NCBI GenBank assembly: GCA_037179385.1 | Contig: CM074193.1 | Span: 2,671,931-2,735,930 of the forward strand | Direction of reading: 5' to 3' | Origin: Holothuria scabra | Lineage: Eukaryota > Echinodermata > Holothuroidea > Aspidochirotida > Holothuriidae | Length of the DNA stretch: 64,000 nucleotides | Part shown: positions 1 to 12,539 of the stretch, piece after piece | Numbering within the stretch: the stretch's first letter is position 1 | Layout: every line of letters starts with the position of its first letter | Notes under the pieces: generated by a model | Database searches by the model: none | What the model saw: only the letters and a program-made list of their open reading frames with translations | What the model was told of the DNA's origin: nothing | Program-made: the position numbers and the translations under genes

Positions 1-1950
1 GAATTCGGAATTTCGGATCTGATTCCTATCAAGTCTTTGTGTGTTTGTATTAATGATCATCCCCAACCCAAATTTCCCAACCTGTGTAAATATATGATTC
101 ACATAACAGGGTAACGAAAATTAAGTTTATACTAAATATACCGTGACGTCACATCGCCAGACAGCTTTTGTAAAGGACTGAGTTAAGTTAACAACATTTT
201 ATTGTCATGAACTAAACACCATACAAATGTTGCGAACCGGGTCCTTGGTCTACGCGTCACTCTTATTAGAATACAAATAATTTTATGTTTTTTTTTGGGG
301 GGGGGGGGGCAAAATGGTCATATTTAATGAAGTTGATTGGAATCATGTAAATCTATTGGTAACAAAAAGGGTCTAGGCCTACAAGTATTTATTTTCTGTA
401 CATCAAACATGCAGAAATTACGGTTACAATTCCAAATGTATTTGAGTAAATAACTAAATGTAGTTGTATACAGAAGCTGCTGGTATACAATTACAAAGAG
501 ATTTTAACACATTGGCAGCTTAGTTACTTACGAAGACGGTCTTACTTTGTCATCGTTTTTCTTCGGGTTCTTATTTTTTTACCGCTCCTTCTCTTTTGGT
601 GAGCAGATTGTAAACATATGCAGTTCCATGACACAAAGATAAATACAACACACAAACTCTCCAAATTTGAAAAGGATAATTTCACTCTTTAACAACTATA
701 CCTGCAGGGAATAGAAAGTGACTCTGCTCGGAGTGGAAATTAACTCCAAATGAGTTAAAATGTCTCTCGAAGGAGAGGAGAAAAATACTCGTAACATGCG
801 AGTGGTCAAAGAAGTCAATATGTTGTAAGCCTATTTTCACTCTTTCACGTTACAAACAATGACCATAGTTCACTGTTTTAGGGTTAAACATTTGCTTCAG
901 TCCCAACGAATGCGTGGGCGTTTATCACGACTACACAATTACCTTACCACGAAATCTCCAATCCATTTGTCCTTCAGAGACTTGGCCCAAGGTCATCGAA
1001 AATGTGAGGGCTTTTATATGACCGATCCAAGGACAAATAAGTGAATAGATAATCGTTAGTTGATTGGAATATTTGTCGGCAAGGTACATGGCCAACTGCT
1101 GTTATGGTACCAGGTCAATTTAAACTTCCTGATGAGCCTGGCCTTGGTGACTTACACAACGGTGTGCATCTTTCCGGCTATAAAGAGTGACGTAAGATTC
1201 TCCACCCACACGCGTATGTTAATACGGGCCACGGAGCAAAGTCTGAAGTGGGGGGGGGGGGGCTACCCACTAAAGCGAACAGATATGTTCAATTATGTAA
1301 TAGAAATGTGAAGCGGCCCATAATAAATACGTGAGGAAATTTTGGGGGACAAAGCCCCCAGGAAAAAGTGCAGAGTACTGAAGCTTATACTCAGCATGTA
1401 CTTTACTGAGCATGTTTTCATTGAAAGCTTGTTCAAATATTATATTATTATGATTATTATGATATTATATTATGTGATACAAAGCCTTGCATATTACCTG
1501 TTATTATCGAAGCATTGCACAGATTAATTCCAGTTTGCTACACAGTTAGCGTTACTCAGGCTCCAGCAAGCTCCTGTTGAGCCCCACCCTCCCACCTCCA
1601 CCCCCGTAAATGCCCTTGCGTTTCTTTTAAATGTACCAAGTGTCGTTAGCTTATGGGTGGTGATAAACGAATACTCTCTTGACAATGTTTAAGTGTTCCT
1701 TAAATATTTTAAAGTTGGTAAATTAATCACATTCATCCAACTTCAATCGCCATAGCTTTCTTCATTGCTGCTTATGTATGATAAGTTGAAATTTTAAGAG
1801 TCACTTCCGCCACTGTAATTTGTGAAGTCTTTCTTCTACAATCCACATAACCTGCTTTATTTCGAGTATAGAATCATTAGTAACTGACCTTGAAAGCTGA
1901 TGGTTTCTATTCCTTTAACACACAACGTAAATGTTATACAGAGACAACTT
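1..1950. other. No gene recognised
   Basis: No convincing coding exon is visible. There are homopolymer G runs near 296-309 and 1249-1261. A short GAGTGGAAATTAACTCC-like block near 735-750 resembles the GTGAA-rich repeats at 10.5 kb. A sentence-like stretch around 80-110 (GTGTAAATATATGATT) recurs near 40920 and suggests an old dispersed repeat. The window opens with an EcoRI site. Confidence 0.4.
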
Positions 1951-1956
1951 CTGATT

Positions 1957-1987
1957 AGGGAGCTGCCGTTGACAATGGCAACTCCCT
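1957..1987. repeat. Hairpin motif, AGGGAG...CTCCCT, copy 1
   Basis: AGGGAG at 1957-1962 pairs with CTCCCT at 1982-1987, and an inner TGCC/GGCA pair closes a 9-base loop. Two other hairpins with the same CAGGGAG/CTCCCTG stem and 9-base loops occur at 10612 and 59695. The sequence after the stem here (TTCTGATCAAG) resembles that after the third copy (TTCGGATAGAG). Role unknown. Confidence 0.5.
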
Positions 1988-2021
1988 GTTCTGATCAAGT
2001 CATACCATGGAGTGTAACATA

Positions 2022-3270
2022 CAGTGGTGTACGACGGTAGGTGCACTGGGCCATGCCCTTTCACGGATGCCAGTTTTTTCTTAGATCCTAAAAATACGTA
2101 GCCACACTTTAGTAACACAGATTGTACTTCTGAAGATAGCATATGTGGCACCAGATTGCATGTAAGGACACACAATTTCTCAAAATTTTCAAAGGGGAAG
2201 GTCTCTGTAAATCCCCTCAGTGATGCCATTTTTTTTTTAATTCTTTCAAATAGGCTAATTCTGACAAATTCCAAATTTTACTTAAAAAGGTAGCCTCTAT
2301 ACCTCCCTGGGGCACCGATTGCCTCTAAGACGGTACTCTTTTTTGAATTTTCAAAAGGGTGGGGCCACCCCTTAAACTCCTTCCTAGGCCTGCATAGACG
2401 TACGAGACTTGGACACTGTTGTGGCAGAGGGTGTAAAAAACCATTTAGGTCTTATAGTAGTAGTACATTTAACGTGGTAATTTTCTGATCACTTGGCAAG
2501 TTTCTTATTTTTTTTTTCTTATTAAAAACAAAAGCTTAACATTAGGACTGCATGTTCAGATTATCTTTACAAGCATAAAAACGCATTTTTGGCCATCTGA
2601 GGGGTCTGATTTTTCGATTTTTTTCTTTATGTTCCGCGCCAACCAATGGTGGCGTTTCGCTCAGTCTTCTGGGCAAAATTACATTTTTGGGGTCAAAGTA
2701 GTTAACTGTCTGATCACTCTGCAGTTTGCGAACATATTTTGAAGGGAGCATTTTACTACAAACTACAAAAGAATATAGCGACTCGTCAGATTCTTCGTAT
2801 AAGGCTGGAAAATGCTGTTTCCGGTGGTCTGATTTTTCGAACTTTTCTCTACGCTCCGCCCCAACTAATAGTGGCGCTCCGCTTTGATACTCTTTATGAC
2901 AGAACAACGTTTTTGGCCACGAAAAACCGCAAATAAAAATGCTCCCATTCGCCTATACCGATCGATGCTCTTTCATTGTGACTCCTTAAAATATGCAACC
3001 ACTTCGAAAGGTGGCATAAATGACATAACATTGCATGTAAAGACTCAAAAGTTTCAGTTTTATCCTTGTGAACCGCCACAAATCAACTTTTAACTCTGTT
3101 CCTCTCAAAGTCGAAAACCTTGCACCATTTCGCATCTAGGCTCCTTGAAATAGCCAACAACTTTAAAAGGGGAGAGGGACCCCTCCCCTTAGATCCCTCC
3201 CCAAGCCGGCGATCACTCAACATTCTGCATGCCCCCCCCCCCTTTCAGAGAAATCCTGCACACGCCACTA
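2022..3270. mobile_element. Family C non-autonomous hAT-like element, copy 1
   Basis: The element opens CAGTGGTGTACGACGG and closes CACACGCCACTA, the imperfect terminal repeats expected of a hAT-type transposon. The flanking octamers GTAACATA (2014-2021) and ATAACACA (3271-3278) agree at 6 of 8 bases, so the duplication is old. Inside, a block of roughly 227 bp is duplicated (about 2590-2690 and 2820-2910). Each copy carries GCTCCGC.CCAAC.AATGGTGGCG-like sequence. No transposase is present. A minus-strand reading frame stays open across both blocks (2542-2907) and repeats PLLVGAE or PPLVGAE, but this is probably a by-product of the repeat. Confidence 0.6.
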
Positions 3271-3469
3271 ATAACACAATACACATTTTGACCTAACTAA
3301 GGTGCACTAGAAATATTATGAACAAAATAAAACGAAAACTATTATGTGAGTAGTACAAAAACCCATGAAATCATAAATTATTATACAACCAACCATTTGA
3401 AGTCGAGTGAATAAAACCCAGCATGTTTAATCCCAGCTCAGAAGCGGTCCTGTCTCTCGATCCTTAGAT

Positions 3470-3645
3470 CTAGTTTTACGGCCCAGTTTCCAACCAATTG
3501 GTTCATGTCGAGCCGGCCAATGCCTTTTTCAGTTGTGGCTCACTGGCTTGTTTTCCCTACTTCATTGCTTATGCTTGGAACCAAGCATAACGGCAGTAGG
3601 TTTCCTTTTTGAAGTCTTCAGCGTGACCCGGCCAACTCGATGGCA
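3470..3645 (-). mobile_element. tRNA-derived SINE body, minus strand
   Basis: Read on the minus strand this matches the body of the SINE at 53285-53567. It shares the CCGGGTCA junction, a CATAAGCAATG segment, GCCAGTGAGCCACAACTG and the GAGCCGTAAAA end. The tRNA-like head is mostly missing. Confidence 0.55.
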
Positions 3646-3649
3646 GTTG

Positions 3650-5390
3650 GTTCATTGCATTCACCTGACAAGTTCTGTACCATATATTTCTTTGAAAGTT
3701 CAGACTTTCGTACAAGGTTCAATTAGGTCGCCCGCAAAGACTTAAAAAGTATAAACATATTGATTTGGACTGCCATTGATGACTTGTAACATTATTGACG
3801 TTTATAACGGAAAGAAGACAATTAGACTACATAATCGATTCTATTGTTTGAATTATCTTATTACAATTGAAAGCAATATGAACAAAAACAGACTTATAAA
3901 CGAACTATGCACATGTGACGCTCTTTCTTCAAATCAATTTTTAGCCATTTTTTAGTACCCTCACAGAAGGGCTAGAAAAAAGGTGCAAACTTTAGTTATT
4001 TTACAACATAGCTGGGCAAAGGTACATTTTAGTTTATTCGGTAGAAGGGCAGTCGTCACCTTTCTTGGCAGATCCTTTGTCTAAATAGTGCATATTAAAT
4101 TAAACACCTTTAAGCCACTGATTCATTTTACTTTGAAGATTTGTTTCTTCTGCGAAGCTTTTACTTTTCCTATCATTTCAACAAAGGTTATTCTTGGACA
4201 AGATTCGCAAAAATATTCGTCCTTCGCATCCTTCGTGACTTCAACCAGCGTGAATGAATAACAGCCGCGAGGGTCTCATTTTAATGGGAGTGGTTATATC
4301 GTAGTCTCTATCATCTTTATCTCTCCATCTCGTCATTTTCATCTGACGCACCTCTGCTTCTCATTTTCTCTTTTATCACTTCTTTTTTCTCTGACTCGAC
4401 ATAAACGTTTGAGAGAGCTTAAAGTGGAGTAAAAATGCGTTACGGTCTACAATTTTCTTCATCGAAATATAGTTGACAGACAGACCATTGACTACGCGGT
4501 CAACGCTTCCTTTCCTTGAATTCTCCTTCTAGGGGCGCTAAAACGGATCAACCTTGCTATAACTCGTTTATTTCGACTCGCCGAGCAGGATATGTACACT
4601 TATAACTACGTTCTCAACACGTAGCGCATGATTTGAAACGAGTTTTTCGATGAACGATAAAGCTATGGGTGTCAGCTTTCTCTTATCTTAGTAGTTTTCT
4701 TTGTTTTCTCTCTTCCTCTCCCTCTGTCTCTCGTTTTCTCTTGAGGGTAATCCAAGTTCAAGCCCAATTGACGGGGAATTGTTCATATAGTTGAATAACG
4801 AGAAATAAGTGATGCTCACGTCACCATATAAGTAGCCAAGAAAGGGGACTGCCTGTGGGTTTACAATTTACATGTTATGGCTACGACTTGCTGTTTTCGT
4901 CGTTGGCAAAGACATTTTAAATTCCACATCCTTTCGCTGTCTTTGCTGTGAGTTATTCCGAAAATGAGATTCACTGGTGAATTGTTAATAGCCTCTTACT
5001 GTCATAAGGGCCCTTGATCGTTGCTTTGGTTACATATTTGTGTTCTAATTCTTGTTCAAAATTACTCCTTGAGGGTAAGATGAGCAAAGACAAACGCTGT
5101 GCAATTTAACATTCACACGGTAATCTCGTCAACCTTCGAATCATGTTCATGCGCAGGACAGAGACAAAATGCCATAAAACTATTTTGTCATTGTTTGATG
5201 GACTGTGGACAGATAGGCAGAAGTGTGTAAATGATGACCAATCAATTTTCTCAAAAAAGTCACATGACGCACTTGCCTGTGCTCTGAATCCTCCCACCGA
5301 AGCCTGACAAAGACCATGTACCTGCAAGGTAGTAAAAGGTATTCAAGGTCAAGTTAGTCAAAGGTAGTATAATTGTTAAGAAATTTTTTT
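3650..5390. other. No gene recognised
   Basis: There are pyrimidine-rich stretches at about 4310-4400 and 4675-4745. No exon with convincing splice sites was seen. Confidence 0.35.
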
Positions 5391-5424
5391 AATTCATGGA
5401 GGACATTTACCCTCACTAGAGCCG

Positions 5425-5700
5425 GTAGTGACGTGTCCATGTGGGAGTCGTAATTGGGACATGCACCCTCACTATTATCATTTTTAGATCCTGAAAATTC
5501 GTAAAAATATCTTTACTCAAATTTAGATTCAAAAGGGGGCAGGTGTCTCACCAGATTGCATATAAGGAAACTTAATTAAGAAAAATCAAATAGGAGGGGA
5601 AGGGGCATTACCGGTACCCATCCCTTTAGGCCCTTCAAGCAGGCATTTACACAATATACTGCATGCCCCCTCCTCCTTGAGAGTTATCCTGGCTACGTAT
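5425..5700. mobile_element. Degraded hAT-like fragment related to family C
   Basis: A decayed TAGTGACGTGTCC start and a TCCTGGCTACGTA end recall the AGTGGCGTAG/CTACGCCACT termini of the hAT-like elements elsewhere in the window. The inner text (GATTGCATATAAGGA) also occurs in family C copies at 2155 and 55617. No clear target duplication remains. Confidence 0.4.
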
Positions 5701-5709
5701 CTGAGAACC

Positions 5710-6450
5710 GGGTTATTCTACAGGAAAAATGAGAACTATATCTATTAGGAATTACGAAAATTGCATGTGAGACCAGGGAAGATTTCGGAGACCATAAAAT
5801 ATTCCAAATGCGTACTTGGTGCGTACGGAACTTCCGAAATAATTACAGAAGGTAACTTCGTTACAACTTGAAGAAAGTTTGTGGTAGTTTTCTCTCTTAT
5901 TGTCCTTGAAATTTCATTTACTGTTATGCCTATGCCCTTCCTCTTTCTCGCATATCTAGCTGAAATTGGTATTTGTGTTAAATTTAAAGGCACTTTTGAA
6001 GCAGTCACTAGCCGGTTAAAAACTAGGAAATCGATGTAAAAAATCACTTCAGCTGTCACCATAGCCCGCGGAGCGTACGAAGTTTTTGCGTTCCCTTGTA
6101 AAAGTTTCAGAAATTCCCGGTTTTCTCTAGGGCTCCTTTTGTATGTTGCATTTTATGTGAACATTGTGTTTTCTTTACAGTTTTTTAACCATTTTTAAGA
6201 TACAGAAGACAGACCTCGCAAAGTAAGTCAATACATAGGCCTACATGGTTTCCTCTTTAAAAGTACAAGAAATAACATTCTTAGAGATAAAAAGTTAAAA
6301 GCATATGCTAATTGTTTTGCAAGAGAGACGCAAAATAATTCAGACTGCATGTCCTCCAAATTTCGGAGCAACAACCTTTTCCTGACTCAAGATATTTCAC
6401 TTTAAAGATTGGCTTCTCCATTAAAATTGATTATTTTTGGTAAATGTTAT
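5710..6450. other. No gene recognised; holds a dispersed repeat
   Basis: A minus-strand open frame of 105 codons covers 5745-6062 but shows no domain I recognise. The segment 6349-6410 (ATGTCCTCCAAA... CACTTTAAAGATT) is repeated near 63410-63473. Confidence 0.35.
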
Positions 6451-6477
6451 TTTCTTTGCACTAACATTGTGGTTGTT

Positions 6478-6600
6478 ACTCAGCATAAGCAATGGAATAA
6501 AGAAAACACGCCAGTGAGTCACAACTGAAAAAAAAAAACACTGGACAGCCAGACTTAAACCACGTGATCAGAAACTGAGCCATAAAACCTCATTGTACTA
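6478..6600 (+). mobile_element. SINE body fragment, plus strand
   Basis: It carries CATAAGCAATGGAATA, then GCCAGTGAGTCACAACTG, an A-run, and CTGAGCCATAAAA. This is the same order as the body of the SINE at 53285-53567. The tRNA-like head is absent. Confidence 0.5.
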
Positions 6601-6609
6601 TCTAACTAT

Positions 6610-7530
6610 GCCTATGTGTATCCTGTGTTGGTACACTTTCAACGAAATAGTCCTTTTATTGAAAGGATCATTTTGTAATATCTGATCAAGTTACTCTCCG
6701 TAACAAATTTCAGTAATGAGAACTGCATGTATACAATTGCCTAATTGCTGGAATTTTAGAGAGTTTATTCTGTCTCCTCCGACCCATGTAGTCAATTCCT
6801 ATATTTTTCTCGATTTTCAATAAAAAAACGCACACCGACCATGGAAGTACTACAACACACCACGCGTGTCTTCGTTTTCCTACGGTTTTATAGACGGGTT
6901 TCACATTTTCTTCTTCACCATAAACGTCCTTCATGTTATTCATATCATACATTCCAGTATTGTAAAATGAAACCGTTCTACACGAAAATGCATTTCAGCA
7001 ATCTGTCCTTTGGAAGGTTTCACTTTTCAAGGTTTTAAGCTCAGACGTGATGAAGCAAACATTTTACTCTTCACAGTCATCAGCAGCTTCATTTGGACTT
7101 AAAACTCGGTTGAAATCCTCGATCAGACCGTAATTGCAAACGTATCACAAACGACATGATTTCAGAAATAGATAAGCCTTACAATTCATTCGACCTTGCG
7201 ACATAATTATGTTCTTGAAACTATTCCCCCGTTTCTTCAGTCTGGATTAAGTGGTCGCAAATCTTATAAGATAGATATGACATTATGGAAAAAAGACATG
7301 ATTGTAAAAATGTATTCTTTCGAGCTGTGTATGAAACATATTCGCTGTTGGGGTATTACAGAGTAAAATGAGGGCAGTATAATGATGTTCAAGAGGTAGC
7401 ACAAAGCTATGTCAAAAGTTGATCAACCTTGGTATTTGACTCAAATACCACGGAAACAGCAGACAAACGGTGTGTCAGTGCAAGCACACCTCGTATTACG
7501 TGTGAAGTAGGGGACTGGACACATAAGAGT
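6610..7530. other. No gene recognised
   Basis: Several short open frames are present. None has an initiator context, splice sites and a recognisable domain together. Confidence 0.3.
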
Positions 7531-7540
7531 CAGTCTTTAA

Positions 7541-7838
7541 AGGGTCAAACCTCTCACCCCAAACTACAATTTTGGTACGGGGGGTACCAAAATTCTTAAT
7601 TGGCCCAGTTCTTTGATTGACAGCTAATTCAAGCAATGCAGTGTACCAAAGCTTATATTTAACAGCGTGAATGGTACTGAGAGTGTTTTGATCATATAAA
7701 TTGAGTTTTTCTTCACTCACTCTGAAGCAATAAACTGAGATTGTATCTGGAAGAGGATGAATTTCAGACAGTTGTGGGAGGGGCTTAAGTAAGAAGGTTA
7801 TGATAATTGGTACTGTTTGGGGTGAGAGAACTGGGCCT
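7541..7838. mobile_element. TTAA-target MITE, complete copy
   Basis: This is a 298-bp element flanked by TTAA at 7537-7540 and 7839-7842. Its ends are imperfect inverted repeats: AGGGTCAAACCTCTCACCCC on the left, and AGGCCCAGTTCTCTCACCCC when the right end is reverse-complemented. Related copies lie at 44033-44337 and 34164-34456, with fragments at 19255 and 27890. The TTAA duplication points to mobilisation by a piggyBac- or Kolobok-type transposase. No coding capacity. Confidence 0.75.
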
Positions 7839-7849
7839 TTAATGAATTA

Positions 7850-8940
7850 TCATGCTGTTTCGACTTTTTTCTTTCAGCTCATGCTATAGGGCAATGGCTT
7901 CGTCTCAGCTTTGTAGGTTTCATGTGAGTCCGTCAGAATTGGGCTATTATTCTTTTCTTTGCCATTGGGAGATTTTAAAATAATGTCATTGATGACATGC
8001 TATGTCAAAAAATGTGTTGAAGGAAACAAAACAACTCAAATGCGATCGGCTGCTACCAAGCGAAGGGCTGCCACCTAAAGCGCAGAGACTCATTCATTAG
8101 GTATTAAGGTATCTTCTTAAAAACATCTAACTTATTGGAAAATATGTGAAGGGAACCTCCAGACATCGGCGGGTGGCAGTTGGTAATTCTGATGACTGTT
8201 ACCGAAGGCAATGCAGAACAATGAATGAATATCCACTGGGTAGTTAGATCTATCTACACGCATGCGTAATCAGAGTACGAATACTTTTTACCAGATGTCC
8301 AGGCAAGAAATGCTGAATCTCCCAATTACGGTCTATTTAAAGTAAAAGTGAACTTTGGGTTCACATATTTCAAGGCACGTGGAATAGGTGCAGCGTTGAA
8401 AACCTTTCTAGTTTTAAACTGTTCTTCGTAGAGAGTAGAACTGAACCATCTTAGTAAACCGTAGTAATCTTCGTCGATAAATTGAAAGGATAACAGGGCA
8501 TCGAGTTAATATTTTCATGGACTTCATAATTTCAAACCACTTCCTAGTTGAGATGCACCCTGTGGGGAGGACTGTGCTTGCTCAGGACCCCTTTCACGCT
8601 TCCCAAACAACGAATATGATTGTTCAAGGAAAATGCTACTAAGCAGACCTGAAACGTCACGTTGTTAACGTTTTTTTTCATTTGCTACTATTTCGTTAAA
8701 TAATTCATGGTTCCTCACAACATATAAGTCCAATTTTTTCTTGACCTATATATTGAGATTAACTCGGCTTAGAGTAATGTTGATTTAACCAATAGTCTTC
8801 TTTAATAGATCGTACGTTATCAATTAACGCCAGCCGGTCATTTTGCGGCCATACAGGCCTAGAAATGGGCAAAAATGACCAGTGGAAAGTTGATTGAACA
8901 GGTGATTTTGAAGGTGCACGATTGCTGTACTTGTTTGGCC
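7850..8940. other. No gene recognised
   Basis: AT-rich sequence with no convincing exon, RNA gene or intact repeat end. Confidence 0.3.
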
Positions 8941-8945
8941 ATCAA

Positions 8946-9499
8946 AGTGTACCGCAAGTCAAAAAATCAAAAATATGTAATATACAGCAGGAAAATGAAT
9001 TCTAGCAGTCCAACTCTCATCTTCAAAGGACATTCTTGAGTCGAAATATAAAATGTTGATGTTTATCCATACAAATTAAAATGGTACATTGAGCAATAAT
9101 TTATGATGTCATTGTTGTACTACTAAAGCTACCATCTTTAAATTTTTTTTCTGAAAGTCATTGCACCTTGTGCCAAGGTTTTATAGAACTCCTACCCTTA
9201 TTGGGTGATGTAGTAAACTACGGTCAGCCCTCTCTGTGCAACATGCTAAGCAAGCAAACAGGAAGTGTTCAAAGGTCACAAAAACATTTTTAATTTTAAA
9301 GGGAAACAAAACAGGTAGTGTAAGTTGTACAACAGAAAAGTCACAAATTATTTCGCAATGGACCAATTTGTTTTAAGTGATTAAATTTCAACATTTTTTA
9401 TCTCGTTTCAAGAATGTCCTATAAAGATGGGAGTTGGATTATTAGAGTTCATTTTTTCATGCTGTTAAGTATGTTCAATTTTTTGACTTGAAGTACACC
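8946..9499. mobile_element. Family B element, copy 1
   Basis: The left arm begins AGTGTACCGCAAGTC and the right arm ends AAGTACACCT before TTAA. The two arms are inverted copies of each other over about 200 bp, sharing GAATTCTAGCAGTCCAACTC and the TATAAAATGTTGA... stretch. Other copies are at 19612, 23219, 35139, 45700, 52416 and 57536. It has no coding capacity and looks like a long-arm foldback MITE. Confidence 0.65.
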
Positions 9500-9504
9500 T
9501 TAAA

Positions 9505-10490
9505 TGATCACTAACTTTGAATATATAAAAACTAAGTGTTCTTTGACTTGAAATTCTTCCATACTCCTGCATAAAGAACAATCAATCAGATACAAACCAT
9601 AAGGGTAGCTAGGTTTAAGCCAAAATAGGTTTTGGTCAATGCAGGGGAAGAACTTACAGTAAATTATTCATCACCCCAGACATTTCAATTCTCCTGTTTT
9701 CCCAACCCACTCACTTCAATTTGAGCCCCTTCCGCAAGTGTGTAAGTAAAAATCAACATCCACACACAATCATGTAGTTTATTACAGCAAGCATACCTTA
9801 GTCGGTACACAAGGCCCTAATGTATAATAAGATCACTCTCAGCTCAAACTGTATAATATGATCTACTCTACATTTTTGGAATTTGTGGCCAAAAGCTCTT
9901 CCAATTAAGAATTTCTGTAGACTAATGGTGAAATTGTAGTTTATATGACGAGTGCATGGGTGCCTTTAAAGACAAAGCATTCCAGTGAAATTTACATTTT
10001 CATTTTCAAGACATGAACGATGTATCCCGGTTACAACATTCGTGAATTTAACTGAACTTATTGCAAGAAAAAGTTTTAACATGTACCCTCGTAATTGGTG
10101 AGCATGGTCCATTTTCTCGAATTTTTTATCTGTTATGTTTGACTTTTTTGTCATTTGTTACACTGGGAATGTTCAGTTTCTAAATTTTTCATGCCTTTCG
10201 TGCATTTACGTTACTACATGACTCTGGATAGAAAATATGATCGTATTGGAAAGGAAAACAGCGTTTATTAATGATTGGTTACATGATATAACCTCTGCAA
10301 GCCTCTGCAAGGTTTACTTGTAATCGAAACGCACGGAGTTTATCTGCTGATTTTTTTTCGAACCTCAAATCAGATGCAAAAGTGCAAATTTCACAAAAGG
10401 TTAAGTATCCTTCCAAAGAAACAAAATTGATTCTTAATCACTCTCTATAATAGATTGGAAAGTGTAAATTCACTTCATTAGCGTGTTATG
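9505..10490. other. No gene recognised
   Basis: Short open frames only. No feature I can support. Confidence 0.3.
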
Positions 10491-10497
10491 TAACTCC

Positions 10498-10715
10498 AAG
10501 AAAAGTGAAATTCACTTCAAGAAGAGTGAAACTCACTTCAAGAAGAGTGAAAATTCACTATTGGATAGGCGCCTCCATGGATCAGTGTTTTGTAAAGAGC
10601 AGTCCCTGTAAGCAGGGAGTCTAGTGGCAACTCCCTGCTGTGAGCGCTCCATGAAGAGTGAAACTTTGCTATTTTGGATTGAAATTCACTCTCCTTGGAG
10701 TGAATTTCCACTCTT
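10498..10715. repeat. 21-bp tandem of palindromic GTGAANTTCAC units, with outliers
   Basis: Three consecutive 21-bp units (10498-10518, 10519-10539, 10540-10560) follow AAGAAGAGTGAAATTCACTTC with a few substitutions; each contains a GTGAAnTTCAC dyad. Further copies of GAGTGAA and TTCACTC follow at about 10652-10715. Weaker relatives occur near 700-790 and 43545-43620. Confidence 0.65.
10612..10638. repeat. Hairpin motif, AGGGAG...CTCCCT, copy 2
   Basis: GCAGGGAGT (10612-10620) and ACTCCCTGC (10630-10638) form a perfect 9-bp stem with a 9-base loop. It lies inside the GTGAA-rich block. See the copies at 1957 and 59695. Confidence 0.55.
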
Positions 10716-11139
10716 TTGTAATATTGTGCACTTTATTACTTTCCCTCTCTCAGCGAGTGAATATTTCTCTCTTCTTATTTTTAAAGTGTATTATTTTATT
10801 CAATAAAAATGCCACTGATTACTAATTACGGAAATATTTGAAATTAACTACAAAGTATTTGCAAATAACTGCAATATCCTGGTTATATCTATGATTCGTT
10901 CTAATATGCATCCGTATCTTTGGTCTTTCCTTTGTGAAGTTCTTTTCCAGAAATTTCTAATCATATTGTTATAAAACTGTTATTGTGAAAGTCTGTAAGA
11001 TATGCAACCACCAGATATTAACGGAATTCAATTATCTGACATTTACAAAATGAGCTATTAGGCATATCACCAGTTCCCAACCACGTGATCACACAAATGA
11101 TTTATTCAAGTAACTACACCTTCCGAAACTCTGTGACGT

Positions 11140-11990
11140 AATAAACGTGTGCATTGATACTTTTACTTGCTCTCTTAAAGGCATCATACCGAATCACTTT
11201 CTAAACTTATTTGCACACAATTCTTCAATTCATGATCACAATACCATCTACAATCTACATTCCTGCCTCAAGACACTATTCAGACTTCTTCACAACAAAG
11301 TTCTCTCCATAACTGTGCTACCAAGCTGTGGAATTCTCTTCCACATGCCGTTACAGATAAGCCTACAATCCTGGCCAAAAATACACGGGACAGTCCCCTG
11401 CTTCCCCTTTCCAATATTAAAACTTTCTAAATTTCGGTTCGGACAGCATTGAAATAGGGGGAAGGGGAATCTGGAAGACCGGCGAAACTATTTGACAGAT
11501 GTTGCTACATATGTGCCAAATTCTCACATCATTTTTGTCCAGGATTGAAGCATTAAATCTTTTAGAAGTAACTTCTCTCGATACTTAATTGAAACCTATT
11601 AAGTAGACCTATTTTAATCGTGTTGCTTGATCTTGTGTTGCACTGGACTGAAACCGTGTTATTCCGCTGTTACTCAGGTGGTTGGGGGTGGGGGGTATTC
11701 GGGGTGGGGTATGGTGTTTTCTTTCTTTACCCTCTTTGTTTTAGTGGTTTAGGTTTCTCCGAGGGTTGGTTTGTTTCTTTCTATGACTCATCTTGTTGAT
11801 TTTTTGTTACTGCTTTTCAACGTTGCTTTGTTTTTTGTTATGCTAGGGAGTCCATATTCAAAGCCCAACAGGGTTTTTCGTGTACTTCCCTTCACCTTAT
11901 GCATATATGCCTCTATAAAGTTTCATCTAATGTTTGTAACTATTTTCTATTTATGCATGAAGTGATAAATCAAATAAACGAAACGAAAGG
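11140..11990 (+). pseudogene. Degraded LINE (non-LTR retrotransposon) 3' end
   Basis: The frame at 11147-11452 reads PNHFLNLFAHNSSIHDHNT, which resembles the region after the palm of CR1/L2-like reverse transcriptases, where Y/HNTR-type motifs occur. In another frame, about 11310-11365, the text reads KLWNSLPHAVTDKPT, matching the usual xLWNSLP motif of these proteins. The two motifs lie in different frames with stops between, so this is a decayed copy. The sequence to about 11990 looks like a 3' UTR and ends near AAATAAACGAAACGAAAGG. The rest of the element (endonuclease, catalytic palm) is not visible upstream. Clade assignment is inference. Confidence 0.5.
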
Positions 11991-11999
11991 AAACCTCTT

Positions 12000-12250
12000 T
12001 AACACTATAATAGTTAAATGTTTTCATCATCTTAAAGGGTGTATACATTCTGAAGACAGTTGGGTAAAATGTCCACGAACTGCCGATCACAGTCAGTCCC
12101 ATATGTGACAATAACGAAATTGGGTAAATTTTTCCAGTATCTCGTCAGCCAAGTGGTGGGTCACACAAGGAATTGGTATCGAACTATATAAATAATTCAT
12201 GCAACGGTAAAAAAAAAATCTAACAGAGAAAGAAAAACGTTTCTGCATGT
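12000..12250. other. No gene recognised
   Basis: No supportable feature. A run of A lies at about 12211-12219. Confidence 0.3.
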
Positions 12251-12264
12251 CGAGAGAACGTTCT

Positions 12265-12530
12265 GATATTATTCTATAAATGAATAAGGACAGTCAAGGG
12301 ACGGTCTGTTTTCAGTAGGACATAACTGGGGTCCATTTAATTTCGTCTTTCAATTTGCTTGCTTACCTGTATCATTGATAATTGCACACTGAATATTATC
12401 TTGAATCCTTAAATTTCACTGAATATGAGGTTTGAAATGAATGTAGACAATAAATGAAGAAAAGCTGATGGACGCCACTAATGGCTGCCTACAGTCACTG
12501 CACACAAGCGCTGTCAGGATTCGTCTATAG
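12265..12530. repeat. Diverged duplicate of the promoter-like block at 31005-31280
   Basis: It shares with 31005-31280, in the same orientation, TTCTATAAA, GGACAGTC, ACATAACTGGGGTCCATT, TTGCTTACCTGTA, GTAGACAATAAATGAAG, GCTGATGGA and ACAAGCGCTG. The short reading frame seen at 31116 is lost here: ATG is ATT and a TAA follows. This is either a two-copy dispersed repeat or a duplicated gene start of which this is the broken copy. Confidence 0.6.
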
Positions 12531-12539
12531 TCTTTTGCG

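Noticed and set aside
5745..6062. Minus-strand frame of 105 codons
   Set aside because: No recognisable domain, and the composition resembles the neighbouring non-coding sequence.
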